DNA of 64,000 bases, from contig DAOUDG010000031.1 of the NCBI GenBank assembly GCA_034431435.1, positions 1-64,000 on the forward strand, in the 5' to 3' direction. Shown here piece after piece: positions 1-8,159 of this stretch; positions within the stretch are counted from its first letter, which is position 1, and every line of letters starts with the position of its first letter. Both the position numbers and the translations under genes were made by a program. The notes beneath the pieces are model-generated. The model saw only the letters and a program-made list of their open reading frames with translations, was not told the origin of the DNA and did no database searches. Source of the stretch: JAHCIE01 sp034431435 (GTDB lineage: Bacteria > Chloroflexota > Anaerolineae > Epilineales > JAHCIE01).

Positions 1-124
1 GGGGATGGGGTAGCGGATGCCGCCCTTGTGCGTTCCCTCTAGACCCTCCACAATGTCGGCCATGGCGGCCACAGGTAGGGCGAAGGCCATCTCGTGGTCT
101 CCGGTCTGGGCGAAGACGCGGTCG
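1..124 (-). pseudogene. Partial second copy of the DUF169 gene (fragment)
   Basis: The reverse complement of 1-124 matches 18201-18324, inside the intact DUF169 gene at 17602-18429, with a single difference (window 101 against 18224) that changes Glu to Gly. Identity stops exactly at 124/125, where serine-recombinase sequence starts. The fragment covers about 41 codons, from the Asp-Arg-Val-Phe-Ala-Gln stretch to a Tyr-Pro-Ile-Pro stretch, and runs off the left end of the window. Seen directly. Whether it is a genuine duplication or an assembly artefact cannot be settled from the window. Confidence 0.8.
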
Positions 125-155
125 GCATGCCAAAGCACAGACAGGGAAGCTGGAG

Positions 156-1415
156 ATGGGCGGCGGCAGGCCGTATGGGTACAAGAAGGTAGGCGAAGGC
201 CGTAGTGCCCATCTGGTCATTGATGAGGTAGAAGGGTCGGTGGTCAAGCGGATCTTTGAGCTCTACGTCCACGGCAGGGGTGATGGCAGCGGTCCGTTAA
301 GCTTCCGGCAATTGGCTGAGGTATTGGACAATGAAGGCTGTCCGGCACCGAACAATGCCAAGAACAACCGGGGGTATTGGACCCCCTCGGCCTTGCACTG
401 GATCATCAAGAACGAGATCTATGCAGGCCGGACGTATTTTGGCAAGACGACTGTTGCATGGCAGCCGGACGGGACGCGGAAGACGGTGCACAAGCCGCGT
501 GAAGAGTGGCTGGTGATCGACGTCCCTGAGTTGGCACTGGTTGATCGGGCAACCTGGGAGGGTGCTCAGTACCGCATGGAGCGCAACCGGGAGCTTGCGA
601 AGCGTAACGGGAAGCGTGAGTATCTGTTGAGTGGCTTCTTCCGCTGCGGTCGGTGCGGCTATGCAATGGGGTCATTGTGCGGAGACCGCTACGTGTGTTC
701 GCCTCCTGCCCGATGGAAGGAGCGGCAGCCATGTTCGAACATGAATCGCACAGTCTTGTCACGGGTGGCTGAACAACTCGTGTGGGAATGGTTGACAGCA
801 CTCTTGTCAGATGATACGAGTATCGACAGAGGGTTGCAGGCGATGAAGGAACAGGCGCAAGCAACCTTTGCTGGCAAGCACGAACGGCTCAGTCTGGTGG
901 ATAGCTTGATTGACAAGGCTGATGCGAAGATCAACCGCCTGATCCGCGCGTTTGGCAATGATGAGTCAGGGGATGCTGTTGTTTTGAGTGCTATGCAGAC
1001 AGAAGTGAAGAACCTGGCGCGGCAGCGGGAAGCGCTCAAGGCAGAACGGAACATGATTGCCGCCGAGCTTGCCCAGCATGAGATCACCCCTGCAATGGAG
1101 GCGCAAATTAAGGCGATGGCCGCTGCCATCCGCCAGAAGCTGCCAGATGCCACGTTCGCCGAGAAACGCTACGTGATGGATAAGCTAGATGTTCGGGTCA
1201 TCTATCAGGTTGATGAGGAGAAACGGCGATATCTTGAAGTCTCGTGCGGTATCCCTGGCACTGAAGATGTGATTGCGATTGATCTTCCCTGGAACCCCAA
1301 TCACAATTCTTCAGAACCTGCGAATGCGATTAGGCCTTCTTGGAACCCAATGTCGAAGGCCGCCAAGGGCGTGACCAGGGTGATGAGGCAGGCGGCGGCG
1401 GCCAGGGTAACATAG
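156..1415 (+). CDS. Large serine recombinase, N-terminal catalytic domain missing
   Basis: Site-specific DNA recombinase of the large serine integrase family. It has the Recombinase domain (about residues 1-110, beginning with the typical GGGRPYGY stretch), a zinc-ribbon domain with Cys164, Cys167, Cys181 and Cys193, and a helical, charge-rich C-terminal region (about 230-320) that looks coiled-coil. The resolvase domain with the catalytic serine should lie upstream. The frame stays open to base 3, but recognisable homology begins only at base 125 (His-Ala-Lys-Ala-Gln-Thr-Gly-Lys), where an inverted DUF169 fragment is joined. It should therefore be catalytically dead. The 3' end overlaps the truncated comEC, as expected if the integrase lay at the edge of an element inserted in comEC. 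Base composition is clearly less GC-rich than the neighbours, which fits foreign origin. The ATG at 156 is only the first in-frame start. Confidence 0.8.
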   Translation: MGGGRPYGYKKVGEGRSAHLVIDEVEGSVVKRIFELYVHGRGDGSGPLSFRQLAEVLDNEGCPAPNNAKNNRGYWTPSALHWIIKNEIYAGRTYFGKTTVAWQPDGTRKTVHKPREEWLVIDVPELALVDRATWEGAQYRMERNRELAKRNGKREYLLSGFFRCGRCGYAMGSLCGDRYVCSPPARWKERQPCSNMNRTVLSRVAEQLVWEWLTALLSDDTSIDRGLQAMKEQAQATFAGKHERLSLVDSLIDKADAKINRLIRAFGNDESGDAVVLSAMQTEVKNLARQREALKAERNMIAAELAQHEITPAMEAQIKAMAAAIRQKLPDATFAEKRYVMDKLDVRVIYQVDEEKRRYLEVSCGIPGTEDVIAIDLPWNPNHNSSEPANAIRPSWNPMSKAAKGVTRVMRQAAAARVT

Positions 1416-2578
1416 GCGTTGGAAGGTCGCCCCAGGTAGAGAGCCACGACCACTACCACCCCCATCAGCCCGGCGCGAACCGCCGACGGGCTGCCGCCCA
1501 CCAGCAAGACATACCCCATCACCGCCGCGATGGTCAACGCCGGTACCCACGGCGACGTGGTGAAACAGGCGCGCAGCGGCCACTGGGCCAGGCGCGCCAG
1601 ACGCCAGCGGCGGTGGCTCGCCGCCAGGGCCATCAGGCCCGCGAAGCCAAAGCGCAGCCCCGCCAGCAGCGCCACGGCGCCCAGTACGACGATGGTAATG
1701 TTGAAGCCTGAAACGACGATCAGATGGGAGAGGCTGGCCCGGCGTAACGCCTCCACGGCGTCGGCGGGAAGACGGTTGTTCAGCCCCAAGAGCGCCCCCT
1801 TGAGCAGCCCGGCTTCGACAGGGCGACGCGGGTAGAGGGAGTCGATGGTTCCCTCGGCCCAGGCGCGCAGGGCCGCCGCCGCCAGCCGCAGGGGCGGAGC
1901 CTGGCCCGACGCCAGTCGATCGACCTTCGGGAACGCCAGCCCGCCATACACGCCGCCGCGCGCCTGAGTCTCCTGGTACGAGAAGTTCTCCAGGATGGGA
2001 ATCGCCTCCAGCCGCCCTGCCAGGCGCAGGCGGTCGCCATAGTGAAGCGCCTGCGTCGAGGGCAGCCGCACCTGCACCGCTGGCGCAGGCGCGCACATCA
2101 CCGGCGCCACGCGGCACACGGGCCGCCCCGTGTCAGGCGTCAGCGCCTCCTCGCGCGGCTGCCACTGGCCGCCCACGATCCAGGGAACGCCCTCGACGGC
2201 CAGGTCCTCCACAGCCACACGTACTGTAGTGATGCGATCTTGCGGCGCGACATCGTCGTCGACGACGCCGACGAGAATCACGGATCGTCCGTAGGCCGGC
2301 TGCCAGGCTGCCAGCGCCGGTCGCCAGTCGGCAAGGGACACGCGCAGCGCGCCCAGGGACGCGACCAGCACCGCCATCGCCGCCAGGGTCACGCCTGACC
2401 GTCCCTGGCGGCGACCGAGGCTCACCAGCGCGACGGCGATCAGCAGGGCGGCGGCAGTCCAGACGACCGGCAACGGCCAGGCAGGGGGGTAGGTCGCGGC
2501 GAGGGCGAGGCCCACGAACCAGGCGGCGGCGAGAAGCGGCAGGCGCGGCATGAGGGTCGAGGCGCGGCGATGTCTCAC
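1301..2578 (-). pseudogene. comEC: ComEC/Rec2 competence protein, truncated after the N-terminal half
   Basis: DNA-uptake channel protein of natural transformation, located in the inner membrane. The ORF holds N-terminal membrane helices, the OB-fold-like region and the start of the Competence domain, with the family motif His-Leu-Ile-Val-Val-Ser-Gly-Phe near residue 285 and the Gly-Ser-Pro-Ser-Ala-Val-Arg-Ala stretch near 365. Family homology stops at Asp-Ile-Gly-Phe-Gln (about base 1343); the last dozen codons are antisense to the recombinase tail. ComEC proteins are usually 700-800 residues, so the rest of the channel and the C-terminal metallo-beta-lactamase domain are missing. An internal ATG at 2551 is an alternative start. 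Its 5' end overlaps the first bases of an open frame that runs into the divergent GH35 gene. Confidence 0.8.
1337..1347. other. Junction between recombinase and comEC sequence
   Basis: Reading the minus strand, comEC homology ends in the Gly-Phe-Gln codons here, and the remaining codons follow the complement of the recombinase 3' end. Large serine integrase genes commonly lie beside their attachment site, so this may be an att half-site. The exact core cannot be defined because the other end of the element is not in the window. Confidence 0.4.
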
Positions 2579-2686
2579 CCAAAGGGGGTGCGGCGATTGG
2601 GGGGCAAGCGGATTGTAACCAGCGGCGAGATGGATGTCAACTTGCCACTGCGTCCCGTCACCCCCGAATCCGGCTACCCCTGCCGT

Positions 2687-2715
2687 TTGTCAATGGCCGC
2701 GCCTGGTGGCACAAT
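2687..2715 (+). promoter_or_regulatory. Sigma-70-type promoter for the GH35 gene
   Basis: TTGTCA at 2687-2692, a 17-bp spacer, then CACAAT at 2710-2715. Predicted transcription start is near 2722, about 25 nt before the preferred GTG start at 2747. Confidence 0.35.
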
Positions 2716-2746
2716 TGCGGCATCCGCCCCTGGTGAGGTTGCCGCT

Positions 2747-4498
2747 GTGTTAACCATCTCCGCCAACCAGTTCCACCTCAACGGCTCGCCCTTCCGCATC
2801 CTATCCGGCGCGCTGCACTACTTCCGCATCGTGCCCGACTATTGGCCCGACCGGCTGCGCAAACTGCGCGCTCTGGGCCTCAACACTGTCGAAACCTACG
2901 TCGCCTGGAACCTGCACGAGCCGCGCGAGGGCGACTTCCGCTTCGAGGGCGGACTGGACATCGTTCGCTTCGTCGAACTGGCCGCCGCCGAGGGGCTGAA
3001 GGTCATCGTTCGCCCTGGCCCCTACATCTGTACCGAATGGGAGATGGGCGGCCTGCCAGCCTGGTTGCTCAAGGACCCGGCCATGCGACTGCGCGTCTCG
3101 TCTCAGCCGTATCTCGATGCGGTGGATCGCTACCTGGACGCCCTTCTGCCACGCCTCGCACCCTTGCAGGCCACGCGTGGCGGCCCCATCGTCGCCATGC
3201 AGGTCGAGAATGAGTACGGCAGCTACGGCAGCGACACAGCCTATCTGTCCTACCTCGCCGACGGCCTGCGCGCGCGGGGCGTCGACGTTCTCCTGTTTAC
3301 TTCCGACGGCCCCACCGACGCCATGCTGCAAGGCGGAACCGTGCCCGGCATTCTCAAGACCGTCAATTTCGGGGCCAATGCGCCGGCCGCCTTCGCCAGA
3401 TTGCGCCAGTACGACCCCCAGGGACCGCTGATGGTAACCGAGTTCTGGCTGGGTTGGTTCGATCACTGGGGCGAGGCCCACCACGACCAACCCCTCGACG
3501 CGGCTCAGGGTGACGCGGCGGTGCGCACCCTGGACGACATCCTGAGCGCGGGCGCGTCGGTCAACCTGTATATGGCCCACGGCGGGACCAACTTCGGCTT
3601 CATGAACGGCGCCAACATCGATGGCGGCGTGTACCGCGCCACCGTCACCAGCTACGACTACGCCGCGCCGCTGGACGAGGCGGGCGATCCCACGCCCCGC
3701 TACTTCGCCCTGCGCGAGGTCATTGGCCGCTACGTCCCGCTGCCGGATGTGCCGCTGCCGCCGCCGTCGGCGACGCGAGCCTACGGCCCCGTCGCCCTGA
3801 CCGAGTCGGTGGACCTGGTCGACGCCCTGGGCGAGCTAAGCGAGCGGCGCACGTCCCCCTTCCCTCAGACGATGGAGGCCTTCGACCAGGCTTACGGCTT
3901 CATCCTGTACCGCACACGGGTCAGTGGCCCGCGCCCACCCGCGCCGCTGGTCGTGCGCCACGTCCGCGACCGGGTGCAGGTATTTGCTGACGGCGTGGAG
4001 GCTGGCGTACTGGAGCGAGAGTTCCCCCAACAGGGAGTTGAGCTGGCCGTGCCCCCCGGCGGGCTATCCCTCGACCTGCTGGTCGAGAATATGGGGCGCG
4101 TCAACTACGGCCCCGACCTGCTCGACCGCAAGGGCATCGGTGATGGCGTCCTCCTCGGCGGGCAATACCTGGCCGATTGGGATATCTACCCGTTGCCGCT
4201 GGATGATCTGAGTCGCCTGCGCTTCGGCCCATTGGCGGCGACAGGGCCGCGCTTCTTTCGCGGCGTGTTCGATGTCGATGCCCCTGCCGACACCTACCTT
4301 GCCCTGCCCGGCTGGACCAAGGGCGTCGCGTGGCTCAATAACTTCAACCTCGGCCGCTACTGGCGGCGCGGCCCGCAGCAGACCCTCTACATTCCGGCGC
4401 CACTACTGAAGCGAGGGCGCAACGAACTCGTTATCTTCGAGTTGCACGCGGCGGCGCGACCCGTAGTCGAGCTGCGCGACAGGTCAGACTTGGGGTAG
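2747..4498 (+). CDS. Beta-galactosidase, glycoside hydrolase family 35
   Basis: Hydrolyses terminal beta-galactosides, a retaining enzyme with two catalytic glutamates. The TIM barrel occupies roughly residues 1-320 and includes Pro-Gly-Pro-Tyr-Ile-Cys-Thr-Glu-Trp, the acid/base motif Val-Glu-Asn-Glu-Tyr-Gly, and the nucleophile region Val-Thr-Glu-Phe-Trp-Leu-Gly-Trp-Phe-Asp-His-Trp. C-terminal beta domains follow. The frame is open from 2570, but the first 59 codons show no family similarity and overlap comEC. I chose GTG 2747, preceded by GAGG, which gives 583 residues, normal for bacterial GH35. No signal peptide is visible, so it is probably cytoplasmic and acts on imported oligosaccharides. 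It is followed 3 bp later by a methyltransferase. Confidence 0.9.
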   Translation: MLTISANQFHLNGSPFRILSGALHYFRIVPDYWPDRLRKLRALGLNTVETYVAWNLHEPREGDFRFEGGLDIVRFVELAAAEGLKVIVRPGPYICTEWEMGGLPAWLLKDPAMRLRVSSQPYLDAVDRYLDALLPRLAPLQATRGGPIVAMQVENEYGSYGSDTAYLSYLADGLRARGVDVLLFTSDGPTDAMLQGGTVPGILKTVNFGANAPAAFARLRQYDPQGPLMVTEFWLGWFDHWGEAHHDQPLDAAQGDAAVRTLDDILSAGASVNLYMAHGGTNFGFMNGANIDGGVYRATVTSYDYAAPLDEAGDPTPRYFALREVIGRYVPLPDVPLPPPSATRAYGPVALTESVDLVDALGELSERRTSPFPQTMEAFDQAYGFILYRTRVSGPRPPAPLVVRHVRDRVQVFADGVEAGVLEREFPQQGVELAVPPGGLSLDLLVENMGRVNYGPDLLDRKGIGDGVLLGGQYLADWDIYPLPLDDLSRLRFGPLAATGPRFFRGVFDVDAPADTYLALPGWTKGVAWLNNFNLGRYWRRGPQQTLYIPAPLLKRGRNELVIFELHAAARPVVELRDRSDLG

Positions 4499-4501
4499 AC
4501 C

Positions 4502-5263
4502 ATGAGCGAGTGGAACGCGGCCCACTATGACAGTGGCTACAGCTTCGTCTGGAAGCACGGTCGCGGCGCGCTAGACATGCTGGACCCGCAGCCCGGCGAG
4601 CGCGTCCTGGACCTCGGCTGCGGCACCGGCCACCTGACCCACCAGATTGCCGCGACGGGCGCTGAGGTCGTCGGTATCGACAGCGCGCCTGACATGATTC
4701 GCGCCGCGCGCCAGGCCTACCCCGACCTGCGCTTCGAGGTCGCTGATGCCGCCGACTACGTGGCCGACGCGCCCTTTGATGCCGTGTTCTCCAACGCCGC
4801 GCTGCACTGGATGCGCCCGCCGTCGCGCGTCGCCGCCCGCATCGCGGCCGCCCTCAAGCCCGGCGGTCGGCTGGTGGCCGAGATGGGTGGTCACGGCAAC
4901 ATCCAGGCCATCCTTGACGCTCTGTATCCGGCGCTACGCGCTGTCGGCTACGAATCGCCCGAAGAGTTGAACCCGTGGTACTTTCCCAGCATTGGCGAGT
5001 ACGCCGCGCTGCTGGAGCGCCATAGCCTTGCGGTCAACTTCGCCGCCCTGTTTGACCGCCCGACACAACTGGAGGGCGGCGAGGCCGGCATGCGCCACTG
5101 GCTGGACATGTTCGCGGGCACGCTCCTCGCCCCCCTCGACGTGGCGCAGCGCGAACATGTCGTGGCCCAGGTGGAACGCGACTTGCGGCCGCACCTCTGC
5201 GAGGGTGGGACCTGGGTGGCCGACTATCGGCGGCTGCGGATTACGGCAACGCGGGAGAGGTGA
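4502..5263 (+). CDS. Class I SAM-dependent methyltransferase, trans-aconitate methyltransferase-like
   Basis: Soluble methyltransferase with the SAM-binding motif Val-Leu-Asp-Leu-Gly-Cys-Gly-Thr-Gly near residues 35-43, an acidic end of strand beta2 (Val-Val-Gly-Ile-Asp), and the post-motif Asn-Ala-Ala-Leu-His-Trp typical of the Tam/Methyltransf_11 group. Length of 253 residues matches trans-aconitate 2-methyltransferases, but the substrate cannot be deduced. It sits 3 bp after the GH35 stop and overlaps the ribosome site of the next gene, so the genes are probably cotranscribed. Confidence 0.85.
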   Translation: MSEWNAAHYDSGYSFVWKHGRGALDMLDPQPGERVLDLGCGTGHLTHQIAATGAEVVGIDSAPDMIRAARQAYPDLRFEVADAADYVADAPFDAVFSNAALHWMRPPSRVAARIAAALKPGGRLVAEMGGHGNIQAILDALYPALRAVGYESPEELNPWYFPSIGEYAALLERHSLAVNFAALFDRPTQLEGGEAGMRHWLDMFAGTLLAPLDVAQREHVVAQVERDLRPHLCEGGTWVADYRRLRITATRER

Positions 5264-5267
5264 GTCT

Positions 5268-5549
5268 ATGCTGTCCCAAGACATCGTGCTCACGATCGTG
5301 CCCATCCTAAAGCGGCACGCTGTCAGCCACGCCTCGATTTTCGGCTCCTACGCGCGAGGGGCGGCGACAGCAGACAGCGATATCGATCTTCTGGTCGACT
5401 TGCCGCCCTCCAAGAGTTTGCTCGACCTGGTTGACCTGAAGCTAGAACTGGAAGATGCGTTGGGGCGCTCCGTGGATGTGCTCACGTATCGGTCACTCCA
5501 TCCGCTCATCCGAGAAGGTGTGCTAGCCGAGCAGGTCACCATCCTATGA
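5268..5549 (+). CDS. Minimal nucleotidyltransferase, MNT/MntA-type antitoxin
   Basis: 93-residue protein with the nucleotidyltransferase signature Phe-Gly-Ser-Tyr-Ala-Arg-Gly followed by Asp-Ser-Asp-Ile-Asp, the metal-binding aspartates. In known MNT-HEPN pairs the MNT protein adenylylates the HEPN toxin and silences it. The ATG at 5268 follows GAGAGGTGAG. The stop overlaps the next ATG by 4 bp, the usual layout of such pairs. The gene is less GC-rich than its neighbours, consistent with horizontal transfer. The catalytic motif looks intact although its partner is damaged. Confidence 0.85.
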   Translation: MLSQDIVLTIVPILKRHAVSHASIFGSYARGAATADSDIDLLVDLPPSKSLLDLVDLKLELEDALGRSVDVLTYRSLHPLIREGVLAEQVTIL

Positions 5550-5788
5550 ATCCCACGGTCCGCGTCTTTCTTGAGCACATCCTGGAGAGCAGTCAGATCA
5601 TTCAGGAGTATGTGTCGAGCATGACGAAGGAGGCGTTTCTGACCTCGCGCCAGGCCCAGGACGCTGTCATTCGACGATTAGAAATCATCGCAGAGGCGGA
5701 TTATGATCTGACGTGGACCATCACTCAAAAGAACATTCCAGAGCTTGAGCTGCATGTTCAGCGAATACTCGCCGAGTCGGAAGGGTAA
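5546..5788 (+). CDS. HEPN/HepT-like (DUF86) toxin with internal in-frame deletion
   Basis: Partner of the MNT gene, overlapping it by 4 bp. The N-terminal part ends in the family segment Ala-Val-Ile-Arg-Arg-Leu-Glu-Ile-Ile-Ala-Glu-Ala, and the C-terminal part is the usual Asp-Tyr-Asp-Leu-Thr-Trp tail ending in a Leu-rich helix. In HepT proteins about 30-35 residues lie between these parts and hold the Ile-Pro-Trp segment and the RNase motif Arg-x4-6-His. Here the two are joined directly at about 5697, giving 80 residues instead of about 110. The reading frame is kept, but the RNase active site is gone. I infer an inactivated toxin kept beside an intact antitoxin. Confidence 0.8.
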   Translation: MNPTVRVFLEHILESSQIIQEYVSSMTKEAFLTSRQAQDAVIRRLEIIAEADYDLTWTITQKNIPELELHVQRILAESEG

Positions 5789-5790
5789 GC

Positions 5791-7182
5791 ATGACCCGCA
5801 CTGAGATGATTGAGGCGCTCGAAACCATCTTTGGCGTTGCCAACGTCCTGCACCGTCCGGCCGACCTGCTCGCCTACGAGTACGACGCCACCATCTTTCG
5901 CGGCCAGCCGGCCGTCGTCGTCTTTCCCACGGCCACCGAGCAACTGGTCAGGCTGGTCGAACTGAGCCGCCGCAGTGGCGTGCCCTACGTGGCGCGCGGC
6001 GCGGGCACAGGTCTGGCGGGCGGCTCGGTCCCGCCCGACGGCGGCATCGTTGTCGCCTTCTCCAAGATGAACCGCATCCTGGACATCGACGCCCCCAACC
6101 GCCGCGCCATTGTCGAGCCAGGCGTCGTCAACCTGCACCTCAAGAACGCTCTGGCCCCGCTGGGCTTGACCTACGCTCCCGACCCCGCCTCGCAAAAAGT
6201 TTCGACCCTCGGCGGCAACGTCGCCAACAACGCGGGCGGTCCCTTCTGCCTCAAGTACGGCGTGACCACCAACCACATCGTCGGTCTGGAGGTCGTGCTG
6301 CCCAGCGGCAAGGTCGTCACCCTGGGCGGCAAGGCCCCCGACGCCCCCGGCTACGACCTGGTGGGCCTGTTCGTCGGCGCGGAGGGAACGCTCGGTCTCG
6401 TGAGCAAGATCGTAGTACGCCTCTCGCCCCTGCCCGAGGCCCACAAGACCATGACCGCCGTCTTCCCCAGGCTCCGCGACGGCGCGCAGGCTGTCTCCGA
6501 CATCATCGCTCGCGGCATTATCCCGGCCGCGCTGGAGATGCTCGACCGCTCGGCCATTCGCATCACCGAGGACGCCATCAAGGTCGGCCTGCCGCTGGAC
6601 GTGGACGCCCTGCTGCTGATCGAATTGCAGGGACCACCCCAGGGTATGAACCGCCAGGCCCAGGAGATCGTCGACATCTGCTGGGCCAGCGGGGCCAGTG
6701 ACGTCCAGGTGGCCCGCTCCGAGGCCGAGCGGGAACGACTGTGGGTAGCCCGCCGCAACGCCTTCGGCGCGATGGCGAAGCTGCGCCCCAACTGCTACAT
6801 CGCCGATGGCACGGTTCCACGCACGAAGCTGCCCGACGTGCTCGAAGCCGTGTACGCCATCGCCGACCGCTACGGGCTGACCCTGGCCAGCATGTTCCAC
6901 GCCGGCGACGGCAACCTGCACCCCAACATCCTCTTCGACGCTCGCGACGCAGAGGAGACCGAGCGCGTCTTCAAGGCGTCCACCGAGATGCAGCAGGTAT
7001 GCATCGCCGCCGGTGGCACCATCACCGGCGAGCATGGCGTGGGCATCGAGAAGCGCGAGGATATGGCCCGCCTGTTCGACGCCGAGACGCTGGAGGCGAT
7101 GGCCCGCCTCAAGCGCGCCTTCGACCCTGACAGCCTGTGCAACCCGCGCAAGATGTTTCCCAGCGTGGTACGAGGGGTGTGA
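5791..7182 (+). CDS. glcD: FAD-linked oxidase, glycolate oxidase subunit GlcD-like
   Basis: Oxidises a 2-hydroxyacid such as glycolate or D-lactate. It has an N-terminal FAD-binding PCMH domain with Arg-Gly-Ala-Gly-Thr-Gly-Leu-Ala-Gly-Gly near residues 68-78 and Gly-Gly-Asn-Val-Ala-Asn-Asn-Ala-Gly-Gly near 140, and a C-terminal domain with the family signatures Phe-His-Ala-Gly-Asp-Gly-Asn-Leu-His and Gly-Glu-His-Gly-Val-Gly. Length of 463 residues is typical. The window encodes RuBisCO, whose oxygenase side reaction leads to glycolate, so a photorespiratory role is possible, but no GlcE or GlcF partner is adjacent. It starts 2 bp after the HEPN stop; a ketopantoate-reductase-like gene begins 1 bp after its stop. 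Confidence 0.85.
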   Translation: MTRTEMIEALETIFGVANVLHRPADLLAYEYDATIFRGQPAVVVFPTATEQLVRLVELSRRSGVPYVARGAGTGLAGGSVPPDGGIVVAFSKMNRILDIDAPNRRAIVEPGVVNLHLKNALAPLGLTYAPDPASQKVSTLGGNVANNAGGPFCLKYGVTTNHIVGLEVVLPSGKVVTLGGKAPDAPGYDLVGLFVGAEGTLGLVSKIVVRLSPLPEAHKTMTAVFPRLRDGAQAVSDIIARGIIPAALEMLDRSAIRITEDAIKVGLPLDVDALLLIELQGPPQGMNRQAQEIVDICWASGASDVQVARSEAERERLWVARRNAFGAMAKLRPNCYIADGTVPRTKLPDVLEAVYAIADRYGLTLASMFHAGDGNLHPNILFDARDAEETERVFKASTEMQQVCIAAGGTITGEHGVGIEKREDMARLFDAETLEAMARLKRAFDPDSLCNPRKMFPSVVRGV

Positions 7183-7183
7183 C

Positions 7184-8119
7184 ATGCGTATCGTGGTCAT
7201 TGGGGCGGGTGGGATCGGCGCGTACTATGGCGCACGCCTTGCCGCGGCGGGCGAGGACGTGGTGTTCGTGGCGCGCGGGGAAAATCTCCAGGCGTTGCGC
7301 ACGGGCGGCCTGCGCGTCATCAGTCCGCTAGGCGACCTGAGCCTGCCCCACGTCCAGGCCACCGACGCCCCAGCCCCGGTTGACCCGGTCGACCTCGTGC
7401 TGTTCTGTGTCAAGACCTACGGAACCAGCGACGCCCTGGCCTTGCTGCCGCCCCTGGTCAGCCCCGCGACCGCTGTTATCTCGCTGCAAAATGGCCTCGA
7501 CGCCGCCGACCACCTGGCCGCCGTCGTGGGCCGCGAGCATGTCCTGGGCGGGCTGACCGCCATCTCGGCGCAGTTGGTCGCGCCTGGCGAGGTGCGCCAT
7601 AGCAGCGCCTTCGCCCGCGTAACCCTCGGTGAGCTGGACAGCCCATCCTCGCCCCGCGCCGAGGCCATCGTTGCCGCATTCCGGGCGGCGGGCGTCGAAG
7701 CCGCTGTGTCCGACGACATCCAGCGTGACCTGTGGCTCAAGTTCATGTTCATCGCCGTCCACGGCCCGCTGACCGCGCTGACCCGCCAACCCCTGGGCGC
7801 GATTCGCGACTTCCCCCCGGCCTGGCAGCTTTACCAGGCCGCGGTGCGCGAGGTCGAAGCCGTGGCTCGCGCGCGCGGCGTGCGCCTGCCGCCCGACGCG
7901 GTCGATAGCCTCGTCGCCAACGTCGCCAGCATCGCGCCTGGGATGCGCTCGTCTATGGCCGCCGATTTCGAGCATGGGCGACGGCTGGAAAACGAGGACT
8001 TCAGCGGCACGGTGGTACGCCTCGGCGAGGCGGCAGGCGTACCCACGCCCGTCCACGGTGTGCTATACGCCCTGCTAGGCGCCGCCGACCGGCGGGCGGC
8101 AACTATGGCCCAATATTGA
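7184..8119 (+). CDS. 2-dehydropantoate 2-reductase family protein
   Basis: NAD(P)-dependent reductase of the PanE/ApbA family, which reduces ketopantoate to pantoate in coenzyme A synthesis. The N-terminal Rossmann motif Gly-Ala-Gly-Gly-Ile-Gly is at residues 7-12, and Phe-Cys-Val-Lys-Thr-Tyr and Leu-Gln-Asn-Gly-Leu-Asp are typical of the family. The C-terminal helical domain includes Asp-Leu-Trp-Leu-Lys-Phe and the Met-Arg-Ser-Ser-Met-Ala-Ala-Asp-Phe-Glu-His-Gly-Arg segment with the conserved Glu. The ATG at 7184 is chosen because it begins the Rossmann fold directly; 311 residues is normal length. Many bacteria carry several such paralogs, so the true substrate may be another 2-oxoacid. Confidence 0.85.
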   Translation: MRIVVIGAGGIGAYYGARLAAAGEDVVFVARGENLQALRTGGLRVISPLGDLSLPHVQATDAPAPVDPVDLVLFCVKTYGTSDALALLPPLVSPATAVISLQNGLDAADHLAAVVGREHVLGGLTAISAQLVAPGEVRHSSAFARVTLGELDSPSSPRAEAIVAAFRAAGVEAAVSDDIQRDLWLKFMFIAVHGPLTALTRQPLGAIRDFPPAWQLYQAAVREVEAVARARGVRLPPDAVDSLVANVASIAPGMRSSMAADFEHGRRLENEDFSGTVVRLGEAAGVPTPVHGVLYALLGAADRRAATMAQY

Positions 8120-8143
8120 CACGGCTGACAGTCACCTTGCAAT
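8116..8143 (+). promoter_or_regulatory. Weak candidate promoter before the DUF1992 gene
   Basis: TTGACA at 8116-8121, a 16-bp spacer, then TGCAAT at 8138-8143. The -35 is perfect, the -10 matches 4 of 6, and the predicted start would leave only about 10 nt before the GTG at 8160, so support is limited. Confidence 0.25.
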
Positions 8144-8159
8144 TCACCTGGAGTATTCC

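Noticed and set aside
5758..7200. 480-codon open frame antisense to glcD
   Set aside because: Shadow of a GC-rich gene; no family motifs, while the plus frame has clear FAD-oxidase signatures.
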